Origin: Pseudomonas kuykendallii
GTDB lineage: Bacteria > Pseudomonadota > Gammaproteobacteria > Pseudomonadales > Pseudomonadaceae
Direction of reading: 5' to 3'
DNA: 64,000 nucleotides
NCBI RefSeq assembly: GCF_900106975.1
Contig: NZ_FNNU01000003.1
Coordinates: 434,001 to 498,000 of the forward strand
The position numbers and the translations under genes were made by a program. Shown piece after piece: positions 53,881 to 62,800 of this stretch. The notes under the pieces were generated by a model, which was not told the origin of the DNA, searched no databases, and saw only the letters and a program-made list of their open reading frames with translations. Within the stretch, counting starts at the first letter, position 1; the number at the start of each line of letters is the position of its first letter.

Positions 53881-54102
53881 CTACCTGTCCACCAGTTCCG
53901 GGACAGACCAATCGCAATGCTGCAGGCCAATGGCAGTGGCGGAGGATTCTGCTATTCCCATGCTGACGTCATGGCGACAATCTGGCTAATCTAGGGCCAG
54001 TTCAGGCAACTGAAGCAGCGTCTGGACCGATTTAGCACTTCTCCTTAGGTTGGCTACTGCTTACGATCCTCTCCTGATCTGTTGCACCTGCAGGAGGTTG
54101 TC

Positions 54103-55485
54103 GTGCGCCCTATCTCAAACCAACGATTCAATGCCTTTGCAGCGTACTGCAGGAGCCCCCAGGCGCTGGCTATCGCGGAGGAAATTCTTTGGTTCGAGGC
54201 GGACGACTCACGCATTGTTGCGACAATTATCAGGGACAGACCTGACAGCGAGTTCGCTGGAATCATTTTGGGGCGCGACGAAAAAGAACGATATCGCTGG
54301 ATCAACGCAACTGAATTCTTTAAATCAAAAATCCAGGCTAGGGCGGCTCTCAGAGCAAAAATCGAGGAAATAATCCCAATCCTCGAGCAGCACCGGAAGC
54401 AAGGCGACAACGACAAAAAGCCCGTAGACTTCTTTACGCCGCTAAAGAAAACCAAGCAGCCGCTTCACCAATCGTTTCTGAACCTAACTAGTCTCGAAGG
54501 ATTCTCGCCAGCAAAGGAAATCATCGAACCGATGATGCGCTGGCACGAGGACGCCGATGGAAACTTCGTCGAACAATTCCAGACCACTGGGTTTGACTCT
54601 CGAATCTGGGAGCTATACCTATTCTCCTTGTTTACTGAGGCCGGTTTCATTATTGATAAGTCCAGCGCAATCCCTGACTTTTCCTGTTCTGGGTTACGTG
54701 GCGAGTTCTGTGCGGAAGCCACCACCGTCAACCCTTCCCGCGACAAGAAAGGTAAAATTCTTCCTCCTCCGCCAATCGAGGCGGAAGAAGAGATGGAAGC
54801 AGCTATCCGTGACTACTTCCCTATCAAGTTCGCTGGCCCGCTTACCGAGAAGCTCAGGAAGCGCTACTGGGAGCGGGAGAATGTACAAGGCAAGCCATTC
54901 ATTCTTGCGATACAGGATTTTCAGTCCCCAACAGCGATGACCATGACCCGGGATGCACTACCAATCTACTTGTATGGCTACCGGCAAGCTGATGATTGGA
55001 GCATGGAAAACCCAAAGGTCGAGCGCGTGGAGACTCATCAGTGGGGCAACAAAACTATTAACTCAAATTTCTTCAGTTTCGAAGGAGCTGAATACATCAG
55101 CGCTGTAATATTCAACTCCAGCGCTACCATTTCCAAGTTTAATAGAATCGGCCTGCAAGCTAGCTTCGGCTCCGACCGTGTCAGGCTGTTTCGCTTTGGC
55201 ACAGTTTGCAAAACCGAGAATGGTAATCCGCACATTACTGAGTACGCACACTACGTGTCGGAGGATGCAATGGTAGAAACATGGTCTGAAGGACTCGAGG
55301 TTTTCCACAATCCCCGGGCCGTTCATCCCTTACCCATGGAGATGCTGCCGGATGCGGCTCATCACTTCATGCCTGACGACGGGCTAATGAGAAGTCGACT
55401 GCCCAACTGGCTCCCCACCCAGTCGTACACACACATCGAAGTCGAGGAGTTGCCACCTCAGCCGGACGACAACGAGCTGTTCTAA
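54103..55485 (+). CDS. Unrecognised 460-aa protein next to the IetAS pair
   Basis: I do not recognise a named family with confidence; similar proteins may carry generic annotations. The start is the GTG at 54103 with CAGGAGG (54090-54096) 6 nt upstream. No signal peptide or membrane helix is seen. Residues about 195-215 read IPDFSCSGLRGEFCAEATTV, a hydrophobic-D ... E-x-T pattern that recalls the PD-(D/E)xK nuclease core with the lysine replaced. A strand-like FILAIQDFQSPTAM follows near 265. Low GC compared with core genes marks it as acquired. It lies between the IS3 element and the convergent IetAS pair, and a defence-related role is only inferred from that. Confidence 0.72.
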   Translation: MRPISNQRFNAFAAYCRSPQALAIAEEILWFEADDSRIVATIIRDRPDSEFAGIILGRDEKERYRWINATEFFKSKIQARAALRAKIEEIIPILEQHRKQGDNDKKPVDFFTPLKKTKQPLHQSFLNLTSLEGFSPAKEIIEPMMRWHEDADGNFVEQFQTTGFDSRIWELYLFSLFTEAGFIIDKSSAIPDFSCSGLRGEFCAEATTVNPSRDKKGKILPPPPIEAEEEMEAAIRDYFPIKFAGPLTEKLRKRYWERENVQGKPFILAIQDFQSPTAMTMTRDALPIYLYGYRQADDWSMENPKVERVETHQWGNKTINSNFFSFEGAEYISAVIFNSSATISKFNRIGLQASFGSDRVRLFRFGTVCKTENGNPHITEYAHYVSEDAMVETWSEGLEVFHNPRAVHPLPMEMLPDAAHHFMPDDGLMRSRLPNWLPTQSYTHIEVEELPPQPDDNELF

Positions 55486-55549
55486 GAAGCCCTCGCGCCC
55501 CCTTGGACCCACTGGTAATGTGAGCTCTTCATTTTCGGGAGAGTCCACC

Positions 55550-55777
55550 ATGCTTCAAGTCGCAATCGGTGCACTATTGCTGATCGCCGGCATGGTCGGG
55601 CTCTTCGCCCTCTCAGCCCTGGGCGTCCCGGCCATCGCTGCTGGTTACCTCCTGATTCGCGCCACCTGGGCTGGCCAGACGCTGCAGGGTGCGTTCTTCG
55701 GCCTGGCCCTCCTTGGCCTGGCCGCCCCACTCCTGCAGTTCGTTGAGTCGCGCGCCACCGTCTCTGCCAAAGGATAA
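55550..55777 (+). CDS. Small two-helix membrane protein
   Basis: This 75-aa protein starts at the ATG at 55550, with GGGAGAG about 8 nt upstream. It has two hydrophobic segments (LQVAIGALLLIAGMVGLFAL and LQGAFFGLALLGLAAPLLQF) joined by a short polar turn. No family is recognised. It follows the 460-aa gene by 64 bp and converges on the subtilisin gene. High GC differs from the 460-aa gene, so the two need not have arrived together. Confidence 0.55.
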   Translation: MLQVAIGALLLIAGMVGLFALSALGVPAIAAGYLLIRATWAGQTLQGAFFGLALLGLAAPLLQFVESRATVSAKG

Positions 55778-55868
55778 ACGGGATCGCAGTACGCGATCTT
55801 GAGAGAATCGATGTCGTATTGAGTCGCTTTTATCAGAGTCCTCGCCTTAAGGTTTCTGGCAGTCATTT

Positions 55869-58070
55869 CTATGTGTTAATTGTGGTTTCTACAGTTACTT
55901 CGACAGGCTGGAGGATCTGATACCTCTGTCTGATCAAGTTGTAGATGTCCGGGATATCGTCAGCTTGCACGGTCACAATCAACGCGTAATTGACGTCTGG
56001 TGCCGAGCCCGGAGAGACGCCCCGGCTGCTTTCGCGTGCGTGGTATTCAATGTCGAAAACCGGACCAACCAGAGAATCTTCGCCATCAAAGCTCCGATCA
56101 CGATGCAGGCAGGTTTCCCATTTATGGGCGTCATCTCGAAACTGTCTCTCAGTCATCTTGTACTGGGAGCTACGAGCAAAGAAGTCTTTGCTTGTCTCGA
56201 TGCCTGCGCCCGCCTTGGGGCGGAAAACTACGCCCATCCCTGAGCGGGTGTAGTTGATCGCGTGCTCTGGATCGGTGTGCGCCTGGATGCAGAACGTGGC
56301 TTTGATCTGCGCTTTGCCGGTGATGGGGATGTCTGGGAAGGGAATCGGGCAGCGCAGGTACTGACCTTTCTCAAGTTGACCCTGAAAGATGATGGTGGCG
56401 CTACCGTCCGGACATTCAAGAAGAGTCATCGCGTCCTCTTTGAAGCGGCCCCAGCCCACCTCGTTACGGCTGATTGCGCGCTTGTGCTCGGCATGATGGA
56501 CGAGCAGGGCTTTCAGGGCGATCGCCGTCATCTCATAGGACGTAGAGCAAGCAACGCCAGCCGCAGTTCTCAGTATCAGCGGTGCGGAGTAACTGGTCCC
56601 TTGGACGCCGACGGTGCTCCCGAGAATAGGGTTAAACACCTTAAAGGGTTCAACATTGGAGCCGCCAAAAGCAACGCCGTCGGGCTTTACGTAGCCCGGG
56701 CTTCTTCCGGGGCCTACGCAGCTGTATTCAGCACGCTTCCATTTCGTACCACTGGTATCTGCAGCGCCAATCGCCAGCGCGTTGACCATGTCCCCTGGTG
56801 GCTGAATCCTGCTCGCTCCTTCTACGTCGCCATCATTGCCGACTGCGACGGTGGCCAGGATGCCGTGACGCGAGCAAACCTGGTCAAGTGTTGCAGTCCA
56901 GGCGTGCACCTCTTCGTCATTAATCGGTATTCGCGGGCCAAGGCTCAGGTTGGCGAACTTGTATTCTCCAGAGTCGAGTGCATCCCGGATCTTGATCAGT
57001 ACGTCGAAGAGGTCTGGGTCACGGCCAGAGATAGGCGAGAGCACACGATAGTGGTGGACATTCATGTAGGGGCGTTTGAGCTCGTCAACTTCTGAGGCAA
57101 GCCTGCCAAACAGAAAGGTCGATGTGACTTCGTTGCCATGCATAAGTAGCTGGCCGTTTGTATCACCAGTGTCCTCGTAGTAGTACTCAGTCGCCCAGAC
57201 GGCGAGGTCCGTTGTCCCCAGGCCGCCATCAAAGATTGCTGCAGCTTTGTCTGGGGCAATTGCGGCGTGACTGGGCAGCATCGTGCTGTAGTTGGCTAGC
57301 GTTGAGCGAGCAAGGCTGGGATGTGCGATTCGCAGCTCGGGCATAGGTCGAGCTACGCGCAGGAACGTATGACTGGCGATTGCCACCATAGCTTCCGACG
57401 ACGCGTATACCGGGATGAAAGTTAGCCCCCCAACCTTGATCCGCCGCTTCAGGTCAGCTTTGCCCGAATTTACTTTCACAAAGTCAGAGAAAGAGGCAAC
57501 GATGTCTTCTTCATCGGACCCTGCATGCAGGGCAACTTCGAAGGCGTGCGGGCCGTCTCCCTGTGGAAGCGGGCCCCGAATCTTGTTGTCGTTTTGGATC
57601 CAGCGGATCGACTCGATCTCCTTGAGCTCTTTTTCCAGTGTGGCGGGGATGTCGCTCGATTTGAGCAGACCACGAAGGTTGGCAACGGCGCTTTCGGTGC
57701 CTGCGATAAACAAGGTCGCTGTGGCTTGGAGCTTTCCGGCATCTCGGATATCCGTAACTTGCCTCGGAACAATCGAAGTCTCTTTGCTCCCTACATCGCG
57801 CAGCCCTGCTTTTTTGAGGATGCGCTTGGGGAAGTAGGATTTGGCCAGAAAAGCAGGATGCAGCGTCAGCTCAAAAACACCTTCCCCGCGTGGCTTGGCT
57901 GCTTTCGGAAGAGCTGAGAGAGAGAGTTGAACCTGCTCCAGAGATGAGGAAATCTCGGCACGGATCTCCTCAAGCGTGTACGGGTATTTCTTTGGCCCAG
58001 AATTACGCTTGATCTCTTTGGCGGTTGCCAGCGCTTCCCCTTTCCCTAAAAGCAGGTTCCTCTCAGCCAT
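55869..58070 (-). CDS. ietS: Subtilisin-like serine protease, IetS type
   Basis: This 733-aa S8-family protease has a complete triad: Asp281 in AAIFDGGLG, His311 in LMHGNEVTS and Ser493 in GTSYSAP, with the oxyanion asparagine in VAVGNDGD near 415. A 270-residue N-terminal region precedes the catalytic domain, and about 230 residues follow it. No signal peptide is seen, so it should act in the cytoplasm. Its start overlaps the end of the AAA+ gene by 8 nt. AAA+ ATPase plus cytoplasmic subtilisin is the IetAS arrangement, first described for plasmid maintenance and later as a phage-defence module (recalled). The ATPase probably controls or directs the protease. Confidence 0.86.
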   Translation of the reverse strand: MAERNLLLGKGEALATAKEIKRNSGPKKYPYTLEEIRAEISSSLEQVQLSLSALPKAAKPRGEGVFELTLHPAFLAKSYFPKRILKKAGLRDVGSKETSIVPRQVTDIRDAGKLQATATLFIAGTESAVANLRGLLKSSDIPATLEKELKEIESIRWIQNDNKIRGPLPQGDGPHAFEVALHAGSDEEDIVASFSDFVKVNSGKADLKRRIKVGGLTFIPVYASSEAMVAIASHTFLRVARPMPELRIAHPSLARSTLANYSTMLPSHAAIAPDKAAAIFDGGLGTTDLAVWATEYYYEDTGDTNGQLLMHGNEVTSTFLFGRLASEVDELKRPYMNVHHYRVLSPISGRDPDLFDVLIKIRDALDSGEYKFANLSLGPRIPINDEEVHAWTATLDQVCSRHGILATVAVGNDGDVEGASRIQPPGDMVNALAIGAADTSGTKWKRAEYSCVGPGRSPGYVKPDGVAFGGSNVEPFKVFNPILGSTVGVQGTSYSAPLILRTAAGVACSTSYEMTAIALKALLVHHAEHKRAISRNEVGWGRFKEDAMTLLECPDGSATIIFQGQLEKGQYLRCPIPFPDIPITGKAQIKATFCIQAHTDPEHAINYTRSGMGVVFRPKAGAGIETSKDFFARSSQYKMTERQFRDDAHKWETCLHRDRSFDGEDSLVGPVFDIEYHARESSRGVSPGSAPDVNYALIVTVQADDIPDIYNLIRQRYQILQPVEVTVETTINT

Positions 58071-59154
58071 TCGTACCCTCCTTGAATTCCTTTATGACTT
58101 TTCCAACAGTTGGGTGGGAAACATTCAGCTCGCTTGCGATTTTTCGCTGGGATAAACCCTGCAAGGAGAGCTGAATAATCCTCATATCTCTGGTGCTATG
58201 AGCCGACTTTCCAGAAGCGAGGTTCTTGAGCGAGATATCGATGATGGTGTCGTTAAGTGAGCGCTGCTCCAGAACTGCCCGTTTTCTTGCCGTGAGGACG
58301 ATTCTGTTTATGTCCGAGAACGAACTTCCCTGCAGGTGGGTAGCCAGTTGCTGGGCGATTTGGGGAGATACCTCTGCTTCGGTTAGAAGCCCCTCAATTA
58401 ACTGGATGGGAGGGTTCTCAAAGCGAACCGTCGCTTCAAATCGCCGCCATGCAGCCGGATCCAGTATGTCTGGATGGTTTGTTGCAGCGATCAAGATGGA
58501 GGTGGATGGCCACTCATCGATGGCTTGCAGCAGAACGTTAACCAGCCGCTTGAGCTCCCCTACGTCTTTCTCGTCGTCTCGTCTTTTGGCGATCGCATCA
58601 AATTCGTCCAAGAACAGAATGCAAGGAAGGCTCTTGGCATGCTCGATTACGGCCTTGATATTCGTGCCGGTCTTACCCAGCAAGCTGGACATTACCGATG
58701 CAAGGTCCAGAGTAAAAATTGGGAGCTGGAGCTTGCTGGCAATCCAGTGTGCAGCCAGTGTTTTGCCGACTCCTGGTGGGCCGGTAAAGATCATGGAGCG
58801 AATCGGCTCCAGTCCTGCGGTTAAGAGCTCTTTGTGGCTTTTTCGCTCTTGAATGATCTCTAGCAGCTGCTGCTCGACGGCGATTTCCCACTTGGGCTCG
58901 AATTCAATGAAGGCGCCTACGCCTTCTTTTAAAAGGCTGCGTCGAGAGTCTGGATCTACCGGGGCCGCCAAGCGTGGAGCTCCTCGCAGCCCACTATCGG
59001 ATGCGAGGAGCTCGGCTAGGCGAGAGGCAAGTTCTGGCTGCGTCTTCTTGAGCTTGCTTACGATCTGACGGCCTATGAGAGCAAAGGCTGCGGCGTTGCC
59101 TCTAACCCCTTGCTGGTAAAGAGACTCAAGGTCTTTTTCGGCTAGCGTTACCAT
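58063..59154 (-). CDS. ietA: AAA+ ATPase with C-terminal helix-turn-helix, IetA type
   Basis: The protein has 363 aa. Walker A GPPGVGKT is at residues 125-132, Walker B ILFLDEFDA at 179-187 (D183, E184), and sensor-1 ATNHPD near 225 with an arginine finger in AAWRRFE. The last 40 residues form a helix-turn-helix of the resolvase type (LSLQGLSQRKIASELNVSHP, then TVGKVIKEF), an addition that suggests DNA binding. It is first in the ietA-ietS operon. A palindromic AT-rich site lies about 40-70 bp upstream and could be its operator. The role, regulating the protease IetS, is inferred from the paired family. Confidence 0.87.
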   Translation of the reverse strand: MVTLAEKDLESLYQQGVRGNAAAFALIGRQIVSKLKKTQPELASRLAELLASDSGLRGAPRLAAPVDPDSRRSLLKEGVGAFIEFEPKWEIAVEQQLLEIIQERKSHKELLTAGLEPIRSMIFTGPPGVGKTLAAHWIASKLQLPIFTLDLASVMSSLLGKTGTNIKAVIEHAKSLPCILFLDEFDAIAKRRDDEKDVGELKRLVNVLLQAIDEWPSTSILIAATNHPDILDPAAWRRFEATVRFENPPIQLIEGLLTEAEVSPQIAQQLATHLQGSSFSDINRIVLTARKRAVLEQRSLNDTIIDISLKNLASGKSAHSTRDMRIIQLSLQGLSQRKIASELNVSHPTVGKVIKEFKEGTNG

Positions 59155-59188
59155 AATAAGCCCACTTATTTCTGCATCCTGGCAGATC

Positions 59189-59225
59189 GGTAAATTTACT
59201 ATTAAAAATTTACCACTAATTTACC
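59189..59225 (-). promoter_or_regulatory. AT-rich inverted repeat upstream of ietA
   Basis: GGTAAATTT (59189-59197) and AAATTTACC (59206-59214) are exact inverted repeats 8 nt apart, and AATTTACC occurs a third time at 59218-59225. The site lies 35 bp upstream of the ietA start in an AT-rich stretch and probably overlaps the promoter. Binding by the IetA helix-turn-helix domain is plausible but unproven. Confidence 0.55.
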
Positions 59226-59622
59226 AAGCTTTCCACTCCCATCTCTAGGGAGAAGGAGTGACGAGACATGCCGCTCCTTTCTAGAGTTTGCTCGATCGGC
59301 CACTGAGCGGTCATCCCAAGCGGAGAGTGGGGGCACTATGTACCTACGGAGCGCTAAGGAGTCTGCACACTGCGCATGGGCTATCGGCCAGAGGCGGCGC
59401 GGTGGCTTCCTTGTGCTTGGCTTTGGCACGAAGAGATACAAAGGAGGGGAAGCCATAAGTCGTAAGCGGGTATCGCTGCGGCAGCAAGCAGTTCTCGGAC
59501 ACATCGACCTCTGAGGGCCACGCTGAGCGCTATGCGGAATATCGCTGCCTGCTAGGCATGGGAGTTCACCGCATCCGTGCCAGATAGCTGCACTCATCGC
59601 AGGTGTTCTCGCGCAGCAGCAA
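59226..59622. other. Intergenic stretch without a recognisable gene
   Basis: Between the ietA operator region and the repeat at 59623 I see no supported gene. A 131-codon minus-strand frame here (59202-59597) lacks a ribosome site and has no domain pattern. Confidence 0.5.
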
Positions 59623-59838
59623 GTAGGGTGGACGACACCTCACCCGTCCACCGTGTCGGCACCTTGCGAACGAAACGAGCGTCATCTGCCGTACTCGGTA
59701 AACGAGTGGGGTGGAAAACAGCGAAGCGTTTTCCACCAGCAAGATCAAACGTCCGAAGCAACTGGAAGGCCGGACATTCGACAGCCCCACCGGCAAAACC
59801 CGGTGGACAAACAAAGCGTTGTCCACCCTACGAAAGCA
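59623..59838. repeat. Dispersed repeat X-related block before hrpA
   Basis: It starts gtagggtggacgacacc and contains gcgaagcgttttccacc, then ggtggacaaacaaagcg and gttgtccaccctacgaaag, all shared with R1-R3. It lies between the IetAS island and the hrpA stop codon, the position expected for an island/core boundary. Confidence 0.75.
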
Positions 59839-59844
59839 ACACCC

Positions 59845-62800
59845 TCAGCCCTCCACCGCCGCCCACTGCTTGCTCAGCCGCTTGTCCGAGACCGCCACCC
59901 GCGTGCCCAACTGCTGGGCGAACAGGGATACGCGGTATTCCTCCAGCATCCAGCGGTACAGCTGCAGGTTGGCGTCGCGCTTGCCTTCCTGGGCGTGCTT
60001 GGCCAGGCGGGTCTGGTACTGGTCCCAGTAGCCGGCAAGTTCGCCAGACCACACGCGGTCGCGTTGCAGTTGCGCGCCGATCTTCTCGAAGCGCTGTTCC
60101 ACGGCCTTGAGGTAGCGCGGGTATTCGCGCAGCCATTCGGCCGGGGTTTCGCGGACGAAGCCGGGGTAGATGAGCCGGCCGAGCTGCGCCTTGATGTCGT
60201 TCAGCGCCACGGCCTGGGCCAGGTCGATCTTGCCCTTGAAGCGTTTCTGCAGGCCGTGCCAGAGCTTGAGGATGTCCAGCACGAGCTTGGCCAGGCGCTC
60301 GGCGTGTTCGGTCCAGGCGCCGCGCTTCTTCTCGGCCAGGGCGGCCAGGGCGGCGCCGTCGCGCGGGAGCGTGGCTTCGCCGTCGAGCACGCAGCTGTCT
60401 AGGCTGGCGAGCAGGATGTCCTCGACCAGCGCATCGACCCGGCCCATTTCGCGGTAGAGCAGGCCCAGTTCGGTCAGCCCCGGCAATTTGTTGCGCAGGA
60501 ACTTGGCGGGCTCGGCGAGTTGCTGAAGCAGCAGCCGTTGCAGCGCGCGGCGGTGCTGGTATTCGGCCTCGGCCTGGGTCGGGAAGCGGCCTTCCTTGAC
60601 GGTGCCACCCTCCTCCACCAGCGCCGGGTAGACGGTCATCGACAGTCCGGCGACCTTCTGCTGGGTTTTCTCGGCGACTTCGGCGAATGCCCTGGCTTCC
60701 ACGGGGCCCTGTTGCTTCTGTGTCTGCGGGATCGCCAGGGCGGCCTGGCTGGCCTCGGCGAAACGCGCGGTGAGCTCGGCCAGGTCGCGGCCTTCGCCGA
60801 GGAACTTGCCGCGCGCATCGACCACTTCGATGTTCATCTTCAGGTGGCCGTCGAGCTGCGCCGCGGCTTCCGCCCAGGCGTCCTCGCTCACCCGCGCGCC
60901 GGTCATGCGTTGCAGCTCGCGGCCGAGGGATTCGGGCAGCGAGCCCTCGGCGAAGGCGACCTTGGCCAGCGCCGCCCTGACGAAGTCCGGCACCGGCACG
61001 AAGTTCTTGCGGATCGCCTTGGGCAGGTTGCGCACCAGCGCCACCGCCTTGGCTTCCAGCAGGCCGGGAACCAGCCAGTCGAGGCGTTCGCTGCGCAGTT
61101 GCGGCAGCAGCGGCGCCGGCACGCGCAGGGTCACGCCGTCGCGCGGGTGATTGGGCTCGAAGTGGTATTCCAGCGACAGCTCCAGCTCGCCGATGTGCAG
61201 GCTGTCCGGGTACTGCGCGGCGGTGACCTCGCTGGCCTCGCGGGCGAGCACGTCTTCCTCGCGCATGATCAGCAACCCGGCATTCTTCGCGCTCTCGCGC
61301 TTGTACCAGTTCTCGAAACTGGCGGCCTGGTAGATGTCCTGCGGGATACGCGCGTCGTAGTAGCCGAACAGGGTTTCCTCGTCGGCGAGGATGTCGCGGC
61401 GGCGCGCCTTGGCTTCGAGTTCGTCGAGGCGTTCGAGCAGTTCTCGGTTCGCCGACAGACAGCGCGCGCGGCTGTTGATCTCGCCGCGCACCAGACCCTC
61501 GCGGATGAACAACTCGCGCGCCACCGGCGGGTCGATGGGGCCGTAATGCACCGGCCTGCGGCCGACCACGATCATGCCGTAGAGGGTGACCTGCTCGTAG
61601 GCCACCACCTGGCCGCGCTTCTTCTCCCAGTGCGGCTCGAAGTGGTTGGTCTTGATCAGGTGCGCGGCCAGCGGCTCGATCCAGTCCGGCTCGATCTTCG
61701 CCACCATGCGGGCGAACAGCTTGGTGGTTTCCACCAGCTCGGCGGCCATGATCCAGTTCGGCTTCTTGCGCCCGATCACGCTGGAAGGGTGCACCCAGAA
61801 GCGCCGCTGGCGTGCGCCCAGGTAGTCGCCGTCCTCGGTCTTCTGGCCGACCTGGCTGAGCAGGCCGGAAAGGATCGCCTTGTGCACGGCGGCGTAGCTG
61901 CGCGCGCGCTGCGCGGCCTCGCTGGCTTCGGCCTGCTGGCGGGCGACGACGTTGACCCTGGTGTCGGTGGTCGGCGTCGGCGCGACGTTGCCGGAGGACA
62001 AGGCGGCGGCATGGGTATCGCTTCGCTCGATCCCTCCTGCGGGTGGGGCGGATTGCGGCACGTTTTTCGTGGGATGGCGTTGAGCGGAGCGATACCCATC
62101 GGGTGACAGCTGCAGCTCGCGGCAGATCAGCGTCAGTTGGCGATGGGCGTCGCGCCACTCGCGCAGGCGCAGGTAGTTGAGGAAGTTCTTCCGGCACCAG
62201 GTGCGCAGCGGGTTGGCGCCCAGCTCCTGGCGTTTTTCCTCGAAGCCGCGCCAGAGGTTGATCAGCGCGGCGAAATCGGAATCCACGTCCTTCCACTGCG
62301 CGTGCGCTTGGTCGGCGGCCTGCTGGCGGTCGGCCGGACGCTCGCGCACGTCCTGCACGGACAGCGCGCTGGCGACGATCAGCACTTCTTCCAGGCTGCC
62401 CTGCTGCGCGGCTTCCAGCAGCATGCGGCCCAGGCGCGGGTCCACCGGCAGGCGCGCCAACTGGCGGCCGAGCGGGGTCAGCTGGTTCTCACGGCTGACT
62501 GCGGAAAGCTCCTGCAACAGGTTGAAACCGTCGCTGATGGCCTTGCCGTCCGGCGGCTCGATGAAGGGGAAATCCTCGATCTGGCCGAGGCGCAGATGAA
62601 GCATCTGCAGGATCACCGCGGCGAGGTTGGTACGCAGGATCTCCGGATCGGTGAACGCCGGCCGGGCGAGGAAATCCTCCTCGCTGTACAGGCGCACGCA
62701 GATGCCCGGTTCGACCCGTCCGCAGCGGCCCTTGCGCTGGTTGGCGCTGGCCTGCGAGACCGCCTCGATGGGCAGGCGCTGGACCTTGGCACGGTAGCTG

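Larger units (their letters stand above)
52661..53910 (+). mobile_element. IS3-family insertion sequence, intact
   Basis: The 1250-bp element has terminal inverted repeats: left TGGTCTGTCCCGGGCTGAGT and right, read inward, TGGTCTGTCCCGGAACTGGT. It begins TG and ends CA and is flanked by a 3-bp direct repeat ATC (52658-52660 and 53911-53913), the expected IS3 target duplication. It carries orfA and orfB with a -1 frameshift site A6G at 52978-52984. It lies just beyond the leader of small-ORF unit copy B. Confidence 0.9.

Noticed and set aside
59202-59597. 131-codon minus-strand frame before ietA
   Set aside because: No ribosome site, overlaps the putative operator and shows no protein pattern.
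59828-62296. 822-codon minus-strand frame inside hrpA
   Set aside because: Alternative frame of a confidently identified helicase, arginine/alanine/proline-rich and without motifs.
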